A stretch of 64,000 bases of DNA from contig OZ022242.1 of assembly GCA_963978895.1 (NCBI GenBank), forward strand, positions 20,545,629 through 20,609,628, in the 5' to 3' direction. The notes beneath the pieces are model-generated. The model was not told the DNA's origin, did not search any database, and saw nothing but the letters and a program-made list of their open reading frames with translations. Positions 1 to 10,470 of the stretch are shown piece after piece (within the stretch, counting starts at the first letter, position 1; every line of letters begins with the position of its first letter). The stretch comes from Erpobdella octoculata. Taxonomy: Eukaryota; Annelida; Clitellata; Hirudinida; Erpobdellidae. The position numbers and the translations under genes were made by a program.

Positions 1-1463
1 ATAATACAATATGCTAATGTCATTTAATATTAATATTATAAAAATGTAACAATGAATACATTACAAATACAATAATTAAAAAAAAATTTCTAGAGAAGCT
101 TTTAAGAAACTGATATTCAGTTGTTTTGACCCCAATAAATCGAATCTGGTCACAAAAAAGTTGTTTTATGTCAAATTACAAACCCAGATCAATGACAGAT
201 GACATTTTATCTTGATTAACTCATAACAAAATGGTGAAAGGTTAAATTCTTAATGTAACCTTATTCCTATTCCTCTGGGGCTACTCGAGACAGACCAGCA
301 ATATTGAAGTGCGGTAAAATGCAAAACGCACGGGCGCAGTGTGAGTGTGAGTCGTGTGCAGCCGACCGACCCAGTTCCTAGTATCTCAAAAAACTCGTAT
401 TTAATATAAGCTGTATTTTTGCTGGGAACATGAGATTACAAGTCAAAAACAGAGTCATTATAGGACTGATTTTTTACAAACAATTATGAGAACTAACGAA
501 ACATAAACATCCATTTAGAAAAGTTTGTCTTTTATTAGTATGATCATATTTTCATCTTGTGCAGTCAACAACAACAACCAGTCTGCTATTTTTTACGCGT
601 AAGAAGGGGTAGTCTGAAAATGTAGTACGAGGTGCATCAGGGGGAGGGAGTGTCAAGATCTGTAGTTTGTGGCGTACGTAATATATGGATGGCTCCTAAT
701 TAGAATTAGACAAGGTGGGTTAACCGATTCCAGATAGACCAATTAAAACATATCACCACTTTCCAGTGAATATGCTGTTGTATAGGACAATGCATAAGAA
801 CAGGCAGTCACTCAGTTTGAAAAGGCATGAAGGTGTTAGAGTCTGCGACAAGCTGTATTTTATGCAACTTCTAAGTCTTGCAAAAAAGTGTTTTTATGGA
901 TTTTTTTATATCTCGATTATGCCAACGCCTATTTGTGGCAGGTGTAACCAGTGGCAGATATAAGGGCGGTGGCTGCTCCCTACTGTTGTGTCTGGAATTT
1001 TTTGACCCATCCTCTTTTGTAACATAAGACCTTTTTTAACGAATTGACTGCAGTATCTTCAATTTTGAGATAGTGAATGTAGGAGGGAGATATCTTGCTG
1101 AGAAAATGAGAAATTAATAAAACGACTGAAGAAATTTAAAGGCTAACCAAGTAGGCATGTGCATGTGAAAAAAGAAAGAGAGAGCTTATGGAAGTTTTTG
1201 TGATGTGCTGTACAGAAACTTCAGCTGCGCAATACACCGTAAATTTAAGTTTACATAATATACAATGCTATTTAAAACCAGATTTTTTTAGGTTCGTTTA
1301 TGTCGGCGGTGGAGTGCCCACGGTTTTTTTAATATGTGGTAGTAAACTGGGCAAAAAAAGAATTACTGCAATGACAGCACAATCTGGTCAAGCCTGGGAA
1401 TCTGGTAGGAAAACTCATGTTACACTATAAATACTCAATTTATTCCAAACTGGAATATAGCTG

Positions 1464-1700
1464 CTAAAACCTTGCAAAAGCTGTAGTGTCAGCAAAAAAC
1501 TGACGAGCGCTCACAATAACATGTGGGACCTCCTTAGTCTCCTGGCAGGTAGAATGTGGCAATCTCCTATTGGAATTGAGACTCAAGATGTTTACTGCAA
1601 ACTTTGCAGCCAAAAAAATATTGCTGAACCATCTGGCAAAGCAGAAGTTTATTGTCCTGGTAATTTCACAAAAAACAAGTAAAATTGAAAAAATGGTCAG
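1464..1700 (+). pseudogene. Possible decayed BED-zinc-finger or hAT-like fragment
   Basis: Read on the plus strand, the segment around 1525-1680 contains a tryptophan followed by a D-x-Y-C-x-L-C spacing, which resembles the first half of the BED zinc fingers found at the N-terminus of hAT transposases and their domesticated relatives. The frame is soon broken by stops and no catalytic region follows. This is only a resemblance of spacing, so it could be chance. The longer minus-strand frame over the same bases (1464-1940) shows no family that I recognise. Confidence 0.18.
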
Positions 1701-1861
1701 CGGTTTGGTCTGGTGAGTATTCAATCTGCAAGTCCTCCTGAATATTTTAAAGGTGGAAGTGCTGATGCCACCTGATGTCTTTCTATGAACAACAGTTCCA
1801 TGAGAAAGACTATTTTCCATTACTGGCTCTATTGCAGACAGGCACAGATCATCGTTGATGC

Positions 1862-2231
1862 CAGATTCACTGAACATCATATTATCACTATTATGCCTAC
1901 AAGACAGTCTTTCAAAAATATCAAATTGAAATTTTAGCAAATCAAATATTGCTTAATTTAATTGTTTTTTGTTATTTTAACTTCTTACGTGTAAATTACA
2001 CAATTAAATGTGTTACCTTACAGATATATTACATTTCTTTGCATGTTTTTCCCCAGCTTCACCGAACATGCTTTTATGCTTACAAGACTGGTTTTCAAAA
2101 ATATCAATATGAAATTAGAGCAAATTAAATAAAAATGTTGCTAAATTTAACTTTTCTTTATTTTAACTTTTTAAATGCACATTACACTATTACATGCATT
2201 ACTTCACAAGTACATTACATTCTCACATTAT
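1862..2231. repeat. Diverged tandem duplication, unit about 190 bp
   Basis: Two adjacent copies start with nearly the same words at 1862 (CAGATTCACTGAACAT) and 2054 (CAGCTTCACCGAACAT). They continue in parallel through a shared ACAAGAC..TTCAAAAATATCAA block and a shared TTATTTTAACTT..CACATTACA block. The copies differ by many substitutions and small indels, so the duplication is old. Confidence 0.6.
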
Positions 2232-2744
2232 TGTGGGTGTATTTTTAACCATTTTAACAACATTTCTAACACTTTTACTGTGCGATTAATCGTTCAATTA
2301 ATTTAGATCAAAAATTTTAACGATACAATTAAATTGATTAAAATTTTGATTACAGTCCTAATTTGAGCTAATTAAAAAAGCTTAAACTAATAGTTTTGAT
2401 TAATGTTCTTTTTAGAATGATAATAATTTAAAATAGATAAATTAAATAACAAATTCTTGCAACTACCAAGTGTGAAATGCAATCTTTTTTATATCAAAAC
2501 TTGAAAAACAAACAATTATGAGCTTGTTTTTAACTCTACAACAATAATTGTTACTATAATAAACAAATTTAATTTGATGTTGTTAATTTCAACCAATAGT
2601 AAAATGCTGATTGACTTTAAACTATTATAAAGGCAGTCATATAGATAGCAAAAGCTCTATTTTGAAAAAAATACCTGACAACAATAAAGTAATTAATATC
2701 TTTAAAAATAATTAAATTAATCTTAAAAACAAAACATTCCCAAC

Positions 2745-4528
2745 CTGTTCGTTGGTTGTTCGACCTCGACCAATGAGAACGATGTGAAAGCAAGTCAAGC
2801 CTACAATAGGCACACTGAGAACCCCAATGATGCCCATTAAACACATACTGATTGGATATTGTCATGAGTTGAGGAATAACAAATAGTTTGTACCAATAAA
2901 AAATAATAAAAACCTTACAACCCCCCACATTTCTTCCCCTATTATTAACTTCCACAATCTGAGTTTCATCCAAGCTTTATTCATTCTTAATTAGCTGGTT
3001 CACTATAACAACAAAAACACTACCTAACAACCACTATCCCCAATACCACCATTACCCAACTTAAAAAGGATACGAGACAATATTATCCACAGTCTTCAGC
3101 TCCTGCTTGTGCCTGAGAACATAGATGAGACAGAAAGCAAAAATACTGACCATGTGGACGGTCAATGAGACGAGGAACTGAAAAAAATATCTGTAATTTC
3201 GCCGTCCGACGCAATTGTTCACCCAAGGGCAGTGGTGGTCGAATACCTGAGTGAAAATAGATCAGATTATTGGTTTGTTTATAGAATAAAAAATTTTTTA
3301 GATCAAATTATTGGTTTGTTTATAGAATAAAAAATTTTTTTATAAGGTTAGTGAAAGGAATTAATTACCTCCACGAGACACTTAAACTGAGCAATTCGAG
3401 TAAACTCCTTGCTTAAGGGAGCTGTGTAGACAAACCAGCCACAATCTACTTTCTCCTAAATAACTAGAGGCAGATGTTAAAGGTGCATGCCCCCATATAC
3501 CCTCTACAAATGCTTTATAACTTTATATGAGGTAAACAATGACAATAAAATTAAATCTATTGATCTTGCAATCTTTTTATACCAATAAAGATGAATATTT
3601 TGGGATAATTTGCCGGCGCCCCAGTATCCTCCCTCGTATATGGGAACATACCCCCAGTATCCTCCCTCCTGTATGGGAACATACCCCCAGTATCCTCCAA
3701 CGTATGGGAACATACTAGTTTCAGTGAACTTTGTCAAAAGCACTAATGGTTATTTACATTTATTGCAATTTTATTAGCATTGACCCATGAATGCTGCAAT
3801 GTAAAATAGATTTTTAAAAATTTAAAATTAGAATATCTTTTTTTACAGTTTCACAACCAACATTCCCATCAACAGTCAGCTGCTATAACTTTCTTTATTG
3901 ATCTCCCCACAATTATTATCAAAATCACATCACTATCTCATCACTACTACTATCATCAACCTGAGTTACTCACTTCAATGCAGCAATCACACATGCTGCA
4001 GTGCGAACTCCGTGGAGGCCTGTAAAACTTACAGGTTGTGCACCACTTCATACGCACAGTCACGTTGTTGATTTCAACAGTCTTGTGCAATGGAACAGGC
4101 AAATCACCATCCTTAACTAACTCATTGCTGGCTGTAAATAATGAAAAATATTTAGAATGTTTTAAAGAAATCACTTACAATAACAAAATGACTTATATAT
4201 CAATATATGTTATACATAGCACCAAAACCCAAAACATTTACCCAACCTTTCGGATATACTCCAGGGTCCATGAATGTAGAAAAACCAAAATTTGATATTA
4301 CAAATATTGTCAGCAGGCTCTGATAAACGGCTATGCCTATGCTATATTCCTTTATGAGATACGGGCATCTGAATCAAAATTAAAAAAATAACTCAAAACT
4401 TGATCAAATTAGAGTAGAAAACACGTTAAAACGTACGTGAAGGCAAAGAAAAGTCCCGTGCAACCGATAAGTAACATCCACGCACAAGCAGCAGGCAGAA
4501 TTTTAGTAGTTAACTTGCAGTTAGACAT
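2745..4528 (-). CDS. ZDHHC5/8-like: DHHC palmitoyltransferase, ZDHHC5/8-like, 3' end not found
   Basis: Membrane protein S-acyltransferase that puts palmitate on cysteines of target proteins. Exons in gene order: 4528-4437, 4368-4247, 4131-3974, 3246-3074, 2847-2745. All introns are GT-AG and all phases join, giving 216 codons so far. The start was chosen at 4528 because a hydrophobic first segment ending in LFFAFT follows, as in ZDHHC5/8. Exon 2 gives a second membrane segment and FMDPGVYPK. Exon 3 carries the cysteine-rich zinc region ([20 protein letters not shown]). Exon 4 carries the catalytic [11 protein letters not shown] and GRRNYRYFF. Exon 5 holds the last membrane helix and the GRGRTTNEQ (TTxE-type) motif. 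The order and wording fit ZDHHC5/8 better than ZDHHC9/14/18. The last exon ends at a GT donor, so the cytoplasmic tail is missing, either unrecognised in 1-2744 or outside the window. A possible extra exon lies between exons 3 and 4. Confidence 0.9.
3369..3455 (-). other. Candidate in-frame cassette exon in the ZDHHC gene
   Basis: An 87-nt open stretch lies between a TTTAG acceptor and a GTAATT donor inside the intron that separates the zinc-region exon from the DHHC exon. It is phase 0 on both sides and would add 29 residues without breaking frame. It encodes a sensible-looking peptide ([19 protein letters not shown] in its middle) ending CLVE, which mimics the CCIE end of the preceding exon. 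Insertion here would split the DHHC cysteine-rich domain. I do not recognise the peptide. It may be a rarely used exon, a fossil of another gene, or chance. Confidence 0.3.
3619..3718. repeat. Three-copy minisatellite, unit about 33 bp
   Basis: Three near-identical tandem units built on CAGTATCCTCC and TATGGGAACATAC lie in the intron between ZDHHC exons 3 and 4. They create a repetitive minus-strand frame rich in Tyr, Gly and Trp, which I regard as an artefact of the repeat. Confidence 0.8.
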
Positions 4529-5138
4529 ATTGAACAAACTAAAATAAAAACTTCATAAAAGCGGTGGCTTGCTTACGAGTACATTTGAAAAGTTAAAAAA
4601 TAATAACATCCGAGCAACCAATAACAAGCCATCCGGAAGCTGTTGTGTTTAAAATTTTTACTTAGCGTTAAACTGCTGACAAAATAAAAATAAAGCAAAC
4701 ATTGTCCAGACTAAACATTATTGGTCCGGACTTACAAAATTGCAAAAACTTAACATATTCTTATTATAAAAACAGTTATTGCGTAATTCAATAAGTATTT
4801 TTTACGTTGTGTAAAAAATAAACTAATAAAAATGAGCAAATGTTGAAACAAAATTTTACCAATAAAATAAAAAAAACTTTTTGACCATGTGCTAGGAAAC
4901 AGGTAGTGCTTAGAAACGCATGTTTTGACTTGCAACTTAAATAATAATAAAAGCATGCCGGTTTAATCTCCCATTGAGTCAATGGCATTGAATTTCTGCG
5001 GTTTGAAGACTTCAAATTGAACTTGCTCTGAACAATTTTGTTACCGTCATTATTGTATTATCTTTATATTATTATTTCCCATTGCCTTTCTGTGGTTTGA
5101 ATTTGCTTTTAAAAAGTTCTGCTAACCGTGCCAACGTC
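4529..5138. other. Upstream flank of the ZDHHC gene
   Basis: AT-rich DNA directly 5' of the ZDHHC start codon, so it should hold that gene's promoter and 5' UTR. No TATA-type or CpG-rich promoter signature stands out, and the short open frames here have no recognisable content. Confidence 0.4.
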
Positions 5139-5242
<104 letters not shown>

Positions 5243-5244
5243 TA

Positions 5245-6672
5245 CTAGCAGTGCCCGTGCCGTAGCGGCTTCGCTCGCATGAAATTAGAGCATTTGAACC
5301 GTGCATACATAGTAGAATACTGCACGGATCAATTATTTAGGTCTCAGCTCGGCCCGTCGAAAACTTGGCCCAGCCCGTTTCAAAAACCGCCCGGCACGGC
5401 CCGTCTAATAGGGGCCCGGCCCGTTTTTACAGGCCTAGAAGTTCTATATACTTGATGAAAAACTTCGGCCCGTCCCACCTTGACTTCAGGCCCGTCTGAA
5501 CACCCTAAAATCACTAAATGTCTATATACTTGGTTAAAAACCTCGGCCCGTCCCACCTTGATTCAAGGTTTGGGCAGGGCCATATAAAGACCCTAAAATA
5601 ACGGCTTGGTCCTTCTGTCCGGTGATAAACTGAACTCATCTACTTTTAACTGGCACAAAACCTCAAAATACTAATTTTCACATCTGTAGCACTTACAGTT
5701 TTTGAGTAGCAGTTATTTTAAAATCAAATAACCCTTTTTCCACTTCACATTTTAGGTCCTGGAAACCAAATTTTCAAAAATGGTGAAACACGTATATCAT
5801 TATTTTTAGAGTAGAAACTAAATACTTTTGTAGCATTTACAGTTTTTGAGTAGCAGTTACTTTAAAAACCAAGTAACCCTATTTTCTGCCCCATATTTGA
5901 AGTCCTGGAAACCAAATTTTAAAAAAATGGTAAAACACGTATATCATTATTTCTGGAGTAGAAAACAAATACTAATATTTACTCCTGTAGCATCTACAGT
6001 TTTCGAGTAGCAGTTACATTAAAAAGCAAATAACCTTATTTTCCACCCCACATTTCAGGTCCTGGAAACCAAATTTAAAAAAAATGGTAAAACACATATA
6101 TCTTTATTTTTAGAATAGAAACTAAATACTAATTTTTACATCTTTGGTATTTACAGTTTTTGAGTAGCAGTTACTTTAAAAAACAAATAACCCTATTTTC
6201 CACCCCACATTTGAAGTCCAAATTTTCAAAAAATGCTAAAACACATATTTCATTATTTTTGGAGTAAAAACTAAATACTAATTTTTACTCCTGTAGCATT
6301 CACAGTTTTTGAGTAGCAGCTACTTTAAAAACCAAATAACCCATTTTTCCAACCCACATTTGAGGTCCGGGAAACCGAATTTTCAAAAAATGGTGAAACT
6401 CGTATCTTTTTATTTTTAAAGAAGAATCCATATACCAAATTTCAAAATCTCCTCATTTTTGGTTTTCGAGATATACATTGTTTTAGAAAAAAGTTTGTTT
6501 TCCAGTTTCTTCCCCTCAGGAGCAAAATTTTCAAAAATCCTTTCTTAATGGGTGCTTACGTAATAAAAGTAATATAAGTTCCAAATTTCACGTTCCTAGG
6601 ATGAGGCGTTTGAGCTCGGCATTGATTATCAGTCAGTCAGTCAGTCAGGACATGTTCTTTTATATATATAGA
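5245..6672 (-). mobile_element. Non-autonomous Helitron-like element, family 1
   Basis: On the minus strand this 1,428-bp unit begins TCTATATATATAAAAGAACA and ends CACTGCTAG, with A before the 5' TC and T after CTAG. That is the Helitron signature of insertion between A and T without target duplication. A short hairpin, AGCG-AAGC-CGCT, lies 14 nt before the 3' end. Two further copies lie at 50568-52119 and 52123-53574. The interior has about five diverged tandem units of about 155 bp built around a TGCTACTCAAAAACTGT motif, then a segment rich in GGCCCGTC-type words. No replicase or helicase frame is present, so it is non-autonomous. Confidence 0.75.
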
Positions 6673-6904
6673 TATACAGTCAAACCCCGTTAGTAAATAC
6701 CCCCAAGGAAACGAACTATATCTACTAACCTAGCAAATATTAAGTATATAATATACATTTTGTCTGAGACCAAGCAAACGGTATTTACAAACCGGGGGTA
6801 TTTAATAACTTTACTATCGAGGTTTGACTGTATAATAAATAAATTTCAGATTGGTGTGCCTTAGTTCAGATGTTTATAAATTACTGTTTTGTTTTTTTTC
6901 TCAG

Positions 6905-7249
6905 CCTTGCCGCCCTTGCCTTATAGAAGAAAGTATTTATAGTGGTATAAATTATAAAACTATAACTTATATGCCAGAAAAAGATTTTCTCTCTTTGAAA
7001 TTTGTCCATTCAAGGTATAAAGATACATCTTTACTTTTATTCCAGGAACAAGCTATTAGTTTTTCTAGAAAATACTATTATCGGTATTATCCTACTAATA
7101 ATCTGACTGGCTATACATCAAGCATCAACAAAAAATTTCCAAAAGACACAAATTCAGCTTGCACATCTAGCAGTAGTACTGAAACAAGTTCTCGTTTAAC
7201 AGGAGATCAACAAAACTTACCCAAATCATCAGTTTGCTTACTTTTGTAG
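6905..7249 (+). CDS. Unrecognised open exon just upstream of RABEPK, ending CLLL
   Basis: An open frame of about 114 codons begins directly after a strong acceptor (pyrimidine run then TTTCTCAG) and ends in a stop at 7247-7249. The frame is rich in Ser and Thr near its end and finishes with Cys-Leu-Leu-Leu, which has the form of a CaaX box favouring geranylgeranylation. I do not recognise the protein, and no upstream exon could be found through the Helitron on its left. Only 37 nt separate its stop from the RABEPK start codon. It could be the last exon of an unknown gene, an upstream frame in a RABEPK 5' exon, or a chance frame. Confidence 0.35.
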   Translation, partial: PCRPCLIEESIYSGINYKTITYMPEKDFLSLKFVHSRYKDTSLLLFQEQAISFSRKYYYRYYPTNNLTGYTSSINKKFPKDTNSACTSSSSTETSSRLTGDQQNLPKSSVCLLL

Positions 7250-7286
7250 CACCTGTTATAGAATCTATAACATAGATAGCATAAGC

Positions 7287-10031
7287 ATGGTAGAATCTTT
7301 ACTATCGAGAAAGAGTCAATGGTACTCAATTTTGATGGAAGATAGCGAAGTGCCATCTGCAACGGTTGGCCACACATGTACTTATATTCGTGAAAAGGAA
7401 ATATCTGGAGAAAATAATGTTTTAGAAAGGCTATACTTTGTTGGGGGAGCTAATTTTGAGGGTTTCGTGCAAAAAATTTGGTTTATGGATTTGCAGTCAT
7501 TTTCTTGGAGTACTATAGAAGCTAACCAGTTTTTCCCAAGGTTATCTTAAAATATTTTTAAGAAATTTAAAAATAAATTTGTAGAGGTACATTATTGCAC
7601 ATCACCGGCAAAACAGTTCCACTAGAAAAAACTTATTGATTAAGGTTTATAGTTTTTTGCAACGCTTATATCAACTTGCTTTATGGGATTTTCTAAAGCT
7701 TTCTTAAAGCGCTTCTAATGGTTGTAGAAAGTTGATTTTTTGCATGCAAATGTATATATGTTGACAATACATTAATCCATTTTCAGATTTTAAAAAAGTA
7801 TTGTTTTTAAAAAAATATTTTTATTTATTTAGATATGAGCATACTGCTTTTACCTGTACATCAGTGCCAAAAAATATTTTCATATTTGGTGGGGCAGATG
7901 CCTCAAAAACAAAGAATGACATACAAGTGTATGACATTTTAAAAAACCAATGGTCTTCTGTCTCTGAAACAATTTCCCTGGAAGAGCTACCAGCTGCAAG
8001 AACACTTCACAATGGTGCCTGTGCTGGAGGTCAACTTTATGTGTTTGGAGGGGGAGGTCTTGGCACTGAACCGGTTCCTGATGAAAAGGTTTTTAAGGCG
8101 TGGATAGAACAGCTGGGATTTATTTTCTTTGTGTCTAATGCTAATTTTTCAATTAAAATTACATCTTTGTCTCTTCCTTTGATGAAAGATTTTTATCAAA
8201 TGATCAAACAGGTGCATGTTTATAACCCGGAATTTAACCAGTGGAAACATTTAAAAGTTCAAGGTGTCCCGCCAGCCCCACGCCTTGGTCACGTCATGAT
8301 TGCCCTCAAAAGCAAAATTTTTGTCCACGGTGGCATGTCAGGGGTTGTAGTCTTGGACGAACTTCATGTTTTTGATATCGTTGAAGAATGTTGGTCTATC
8401 CCACAGGTTCATGTTAGTGAAAATATTTTTTAATTCTTAATTGTGCTGTATGTGCGAGGTAGACATAACTTGTTATGTGTACGTTTCTTAACCTGAGCTA
8501 ATTTTTTGACCTTGTACAATTTTATTTTTAAATATTTTATTTGTTTTATTGAGTTTTGACAACTTATTGACTCGGTTTAAAAAGTGGATAAAATCCTGCA
8601 AGAGTTAATACACGGTTATTTTCAATTTTGGTTATCTCATTAACATCTAACAATGATTACAGATATCTACTGCATGACTCCAGCATTAGAAATAATTTAA
8701 ACTAATAAACTTTAAATAAATAGATTTTTAATCTTTTTACTTATTTTGGCTAACATGTATCAACTTAAAGTTATTGAGTTGCATGTTCAGTTCATGGCCA
8801 GTGTTGAAACACCTTCAGTTTAGCCAAAGTAAAACAGTGATAGTTTGTTAGTTATCTACGTACACACAATGGAGGTATGAATTTAGTGAATTTACCATAA
8901 GATTACTCATTTTCACTAACATGCATGTTTGTGGATTTCTGCGCAATTTTATCGATTTTGAAAACGGAGCCAATAATTTGTCAGCAAATGATAAACAGGC
9001 TGTTCTACATTTAATTTATCATAATCCAGGGTGATAGAAATTTAATTTATCATAATCCAGGGTTAGACATTTAATTTATCATAATCCAGGGTGATAGACA
9101 TTTAATTTATCATAATCCAGGGTGATAGACATTTAATTTATCATAATCCAGTGTGATAGACATTTAATTTATAATCCAGGGTGATAGACATTTAATTTAT
9201 CATAATCCAGGGTGATAGACATTTAATTTATCATAATCCAGGGTGATAGACATTTAATTTATCATAATCCAGGGTGATAGACATTTAATTTATCATAATC
9301 CAGGGTGATAGACATTTAATTTATCATAATCCAGGGTGATAGACATTTAATTTATCATAATCCAGGGTGATAGACATTTAATTTATCATAATCCAGGGTG
9401 ATATACCTCCTCCAACTTCTGGCCACTCTGGGTTTGCTCATGGTGGAAGTCTTTTCATTATGGGTGGTCTATCAAATGGAGAAGCAACAGATAAAGTTTA
9501 CGAACTGTGTATAGGTGTTATCAGATTTGTTTTTAATAATTTATATTTCATTATAATTATACTTGAAAATATTTTTTAATGTTATTTTACTGCTAGAAAC
9601 AATGGCCTGGAAAAGAAGACCTGAACTTTATCTGCCACGACCTCGGTTGGATTTTGCCAGCTGCTGCTTTAAAGCAGAACTGAGCCTGATGTGTGAGTTT
9701 CAGTTTATTTTTTTAGAAATATTGATTATATTGGCTAAGATAATTTTTATTATTATAACGGAAGTGATGATAATGATGAAGAATTTGAAAAGTAGGCAGT
9801 GACATCAATCACATGATTTTTGTTGAAACAGTTAATGAAGACAAGATGTCAGTTGAACCTGTCCGTTCCAAGATGGCAGGTGGAGATGAGTCATCAAATT
9901 TAAAATCCTGGGTGGTCATCCATGGAGGTCTTGATACAAAAGGAAACATTTTCGATGATTGCTATATACTTGCATTAGTGAAAAGTGACAGTGGTGATGA
10001 TGATGATAGTTCTGAATGTGGTGTAAATTAA
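7287..10031 (+). CDS. RABEPK: Rab9 effector protein with kelch motifs
   Basis: Kelch beta-propeller protein. In vertebrates it binds Rab9 and supports endosome-to-Golgi transport. Exons: 7287-7540, 7833-8088, 8212-8406, 9397-9514, 9597-9692, 9832-10031. All are GT-AG and phases agree, giving 372 aa, the same as I recall for the human protein. Six kelch blades are visible from their double glycines: FVGGAN, IFGGAD, VFGGGGLG, VHGGMSG, IMGGLSN and IHGGLDT. The joins PRYEH and DEKVHVYNP match the human protein closely. The exon 5 frame was fixed by the conserved P-x-RLD stretch. AATAAA signals occur near 10206 and 10256. The 3' splice site of exon 4 is the last copy of a 31-bp minisatellite (9007-9403). 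The gene is tail-to-tail with CFAP299, 439 bp apart. Confidence 0.93.
9007..9403 (+). repeat. Minisatellite of 13 units carrying a splice acceptor
   Basis: Thirteen tandem copies of a 31-bp unit fill the end of RABEPK intron 3. Three copies are imperfect: a short one near 9040-9066, one with CAGTG for CAGGG near 9150, and one lacking TCA near 9172. Each unit holds TTATCATAATCCAGGGTGAT, that is the intron end plus the first bases of exon 4. The final copy runs straight into the coding sequence at 9397. Confidence 0.95.
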
Positions 10032-10470
10032 AATTTACGCTTTCCCTCTTTTAAAAATTTGTTTTTCATTGATTTTAAAAAGATTTCCTATAGTGAATTG
10101 AGATGGACAGAAGAAACATAACTAATTAGTGACATCTATTCTATCGAGAAGTCTTATTCATTTTGTTGTGACAATTATTACCTGTTTTTGTTCTTCATAT
10201 TTTTGAATAAAATTCAATTGTAAGTTCTTTAACTCATTTCTGGAGTGATGTTTAATGAATAAACATAAGTTGGTTACATTAAAGTTTTTTTTTTCTATAG
10301 TCTTCACAATAATTGAAAATCATATCTGTGAAGTATTCTAACTAATTTCACAAACACTAAAGTTTTGTGTGTGAGTTTATATTAACTTTGAATTGTTTTT
10401 AAGTTCTTTCATAGTTTTCTCTATTTAAAAAAATTATCTCTTATTTTCATCCTCCTTCACATGGCTGCAC

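Larger units (their letters stand above)
1..2744. other. Left-edge region without a confident gene
   Basis: AT-rich sequence with no coding exon that I can support. It should hold the missing 3' exons of the ZDHHC gene to its right, or those exons lie beyond the window, because the last exon found ends at a splice donor rather than a stop codon. It also contains a diverged tandem duplication (1862-2231) and a weak zinc-finger-like stretch, each listed separately. Confidence 0.6.

Noticed and set aside
3504..3743. Minus-strand frame with repeated Gly-Tyr-Trp-Gly-Tyr units
   Set aside because: It is the reading of a three-copy intronic minisatellite, with no splice or homology support.
9007..9403. 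CRISPR-like array because of regular short repeats
   Set aside because: Units are directly adjacent without spacers, lie in a eukaryotic intron and include a splice site, so it is a minisatellite.
9700..9800. An extra RABEPK exon with GATGATAATGATGAAGAATT
   Set aside because: No usable acceptor-donor pair surrounds it, and the 372-residue protein is complete and in phase without it.
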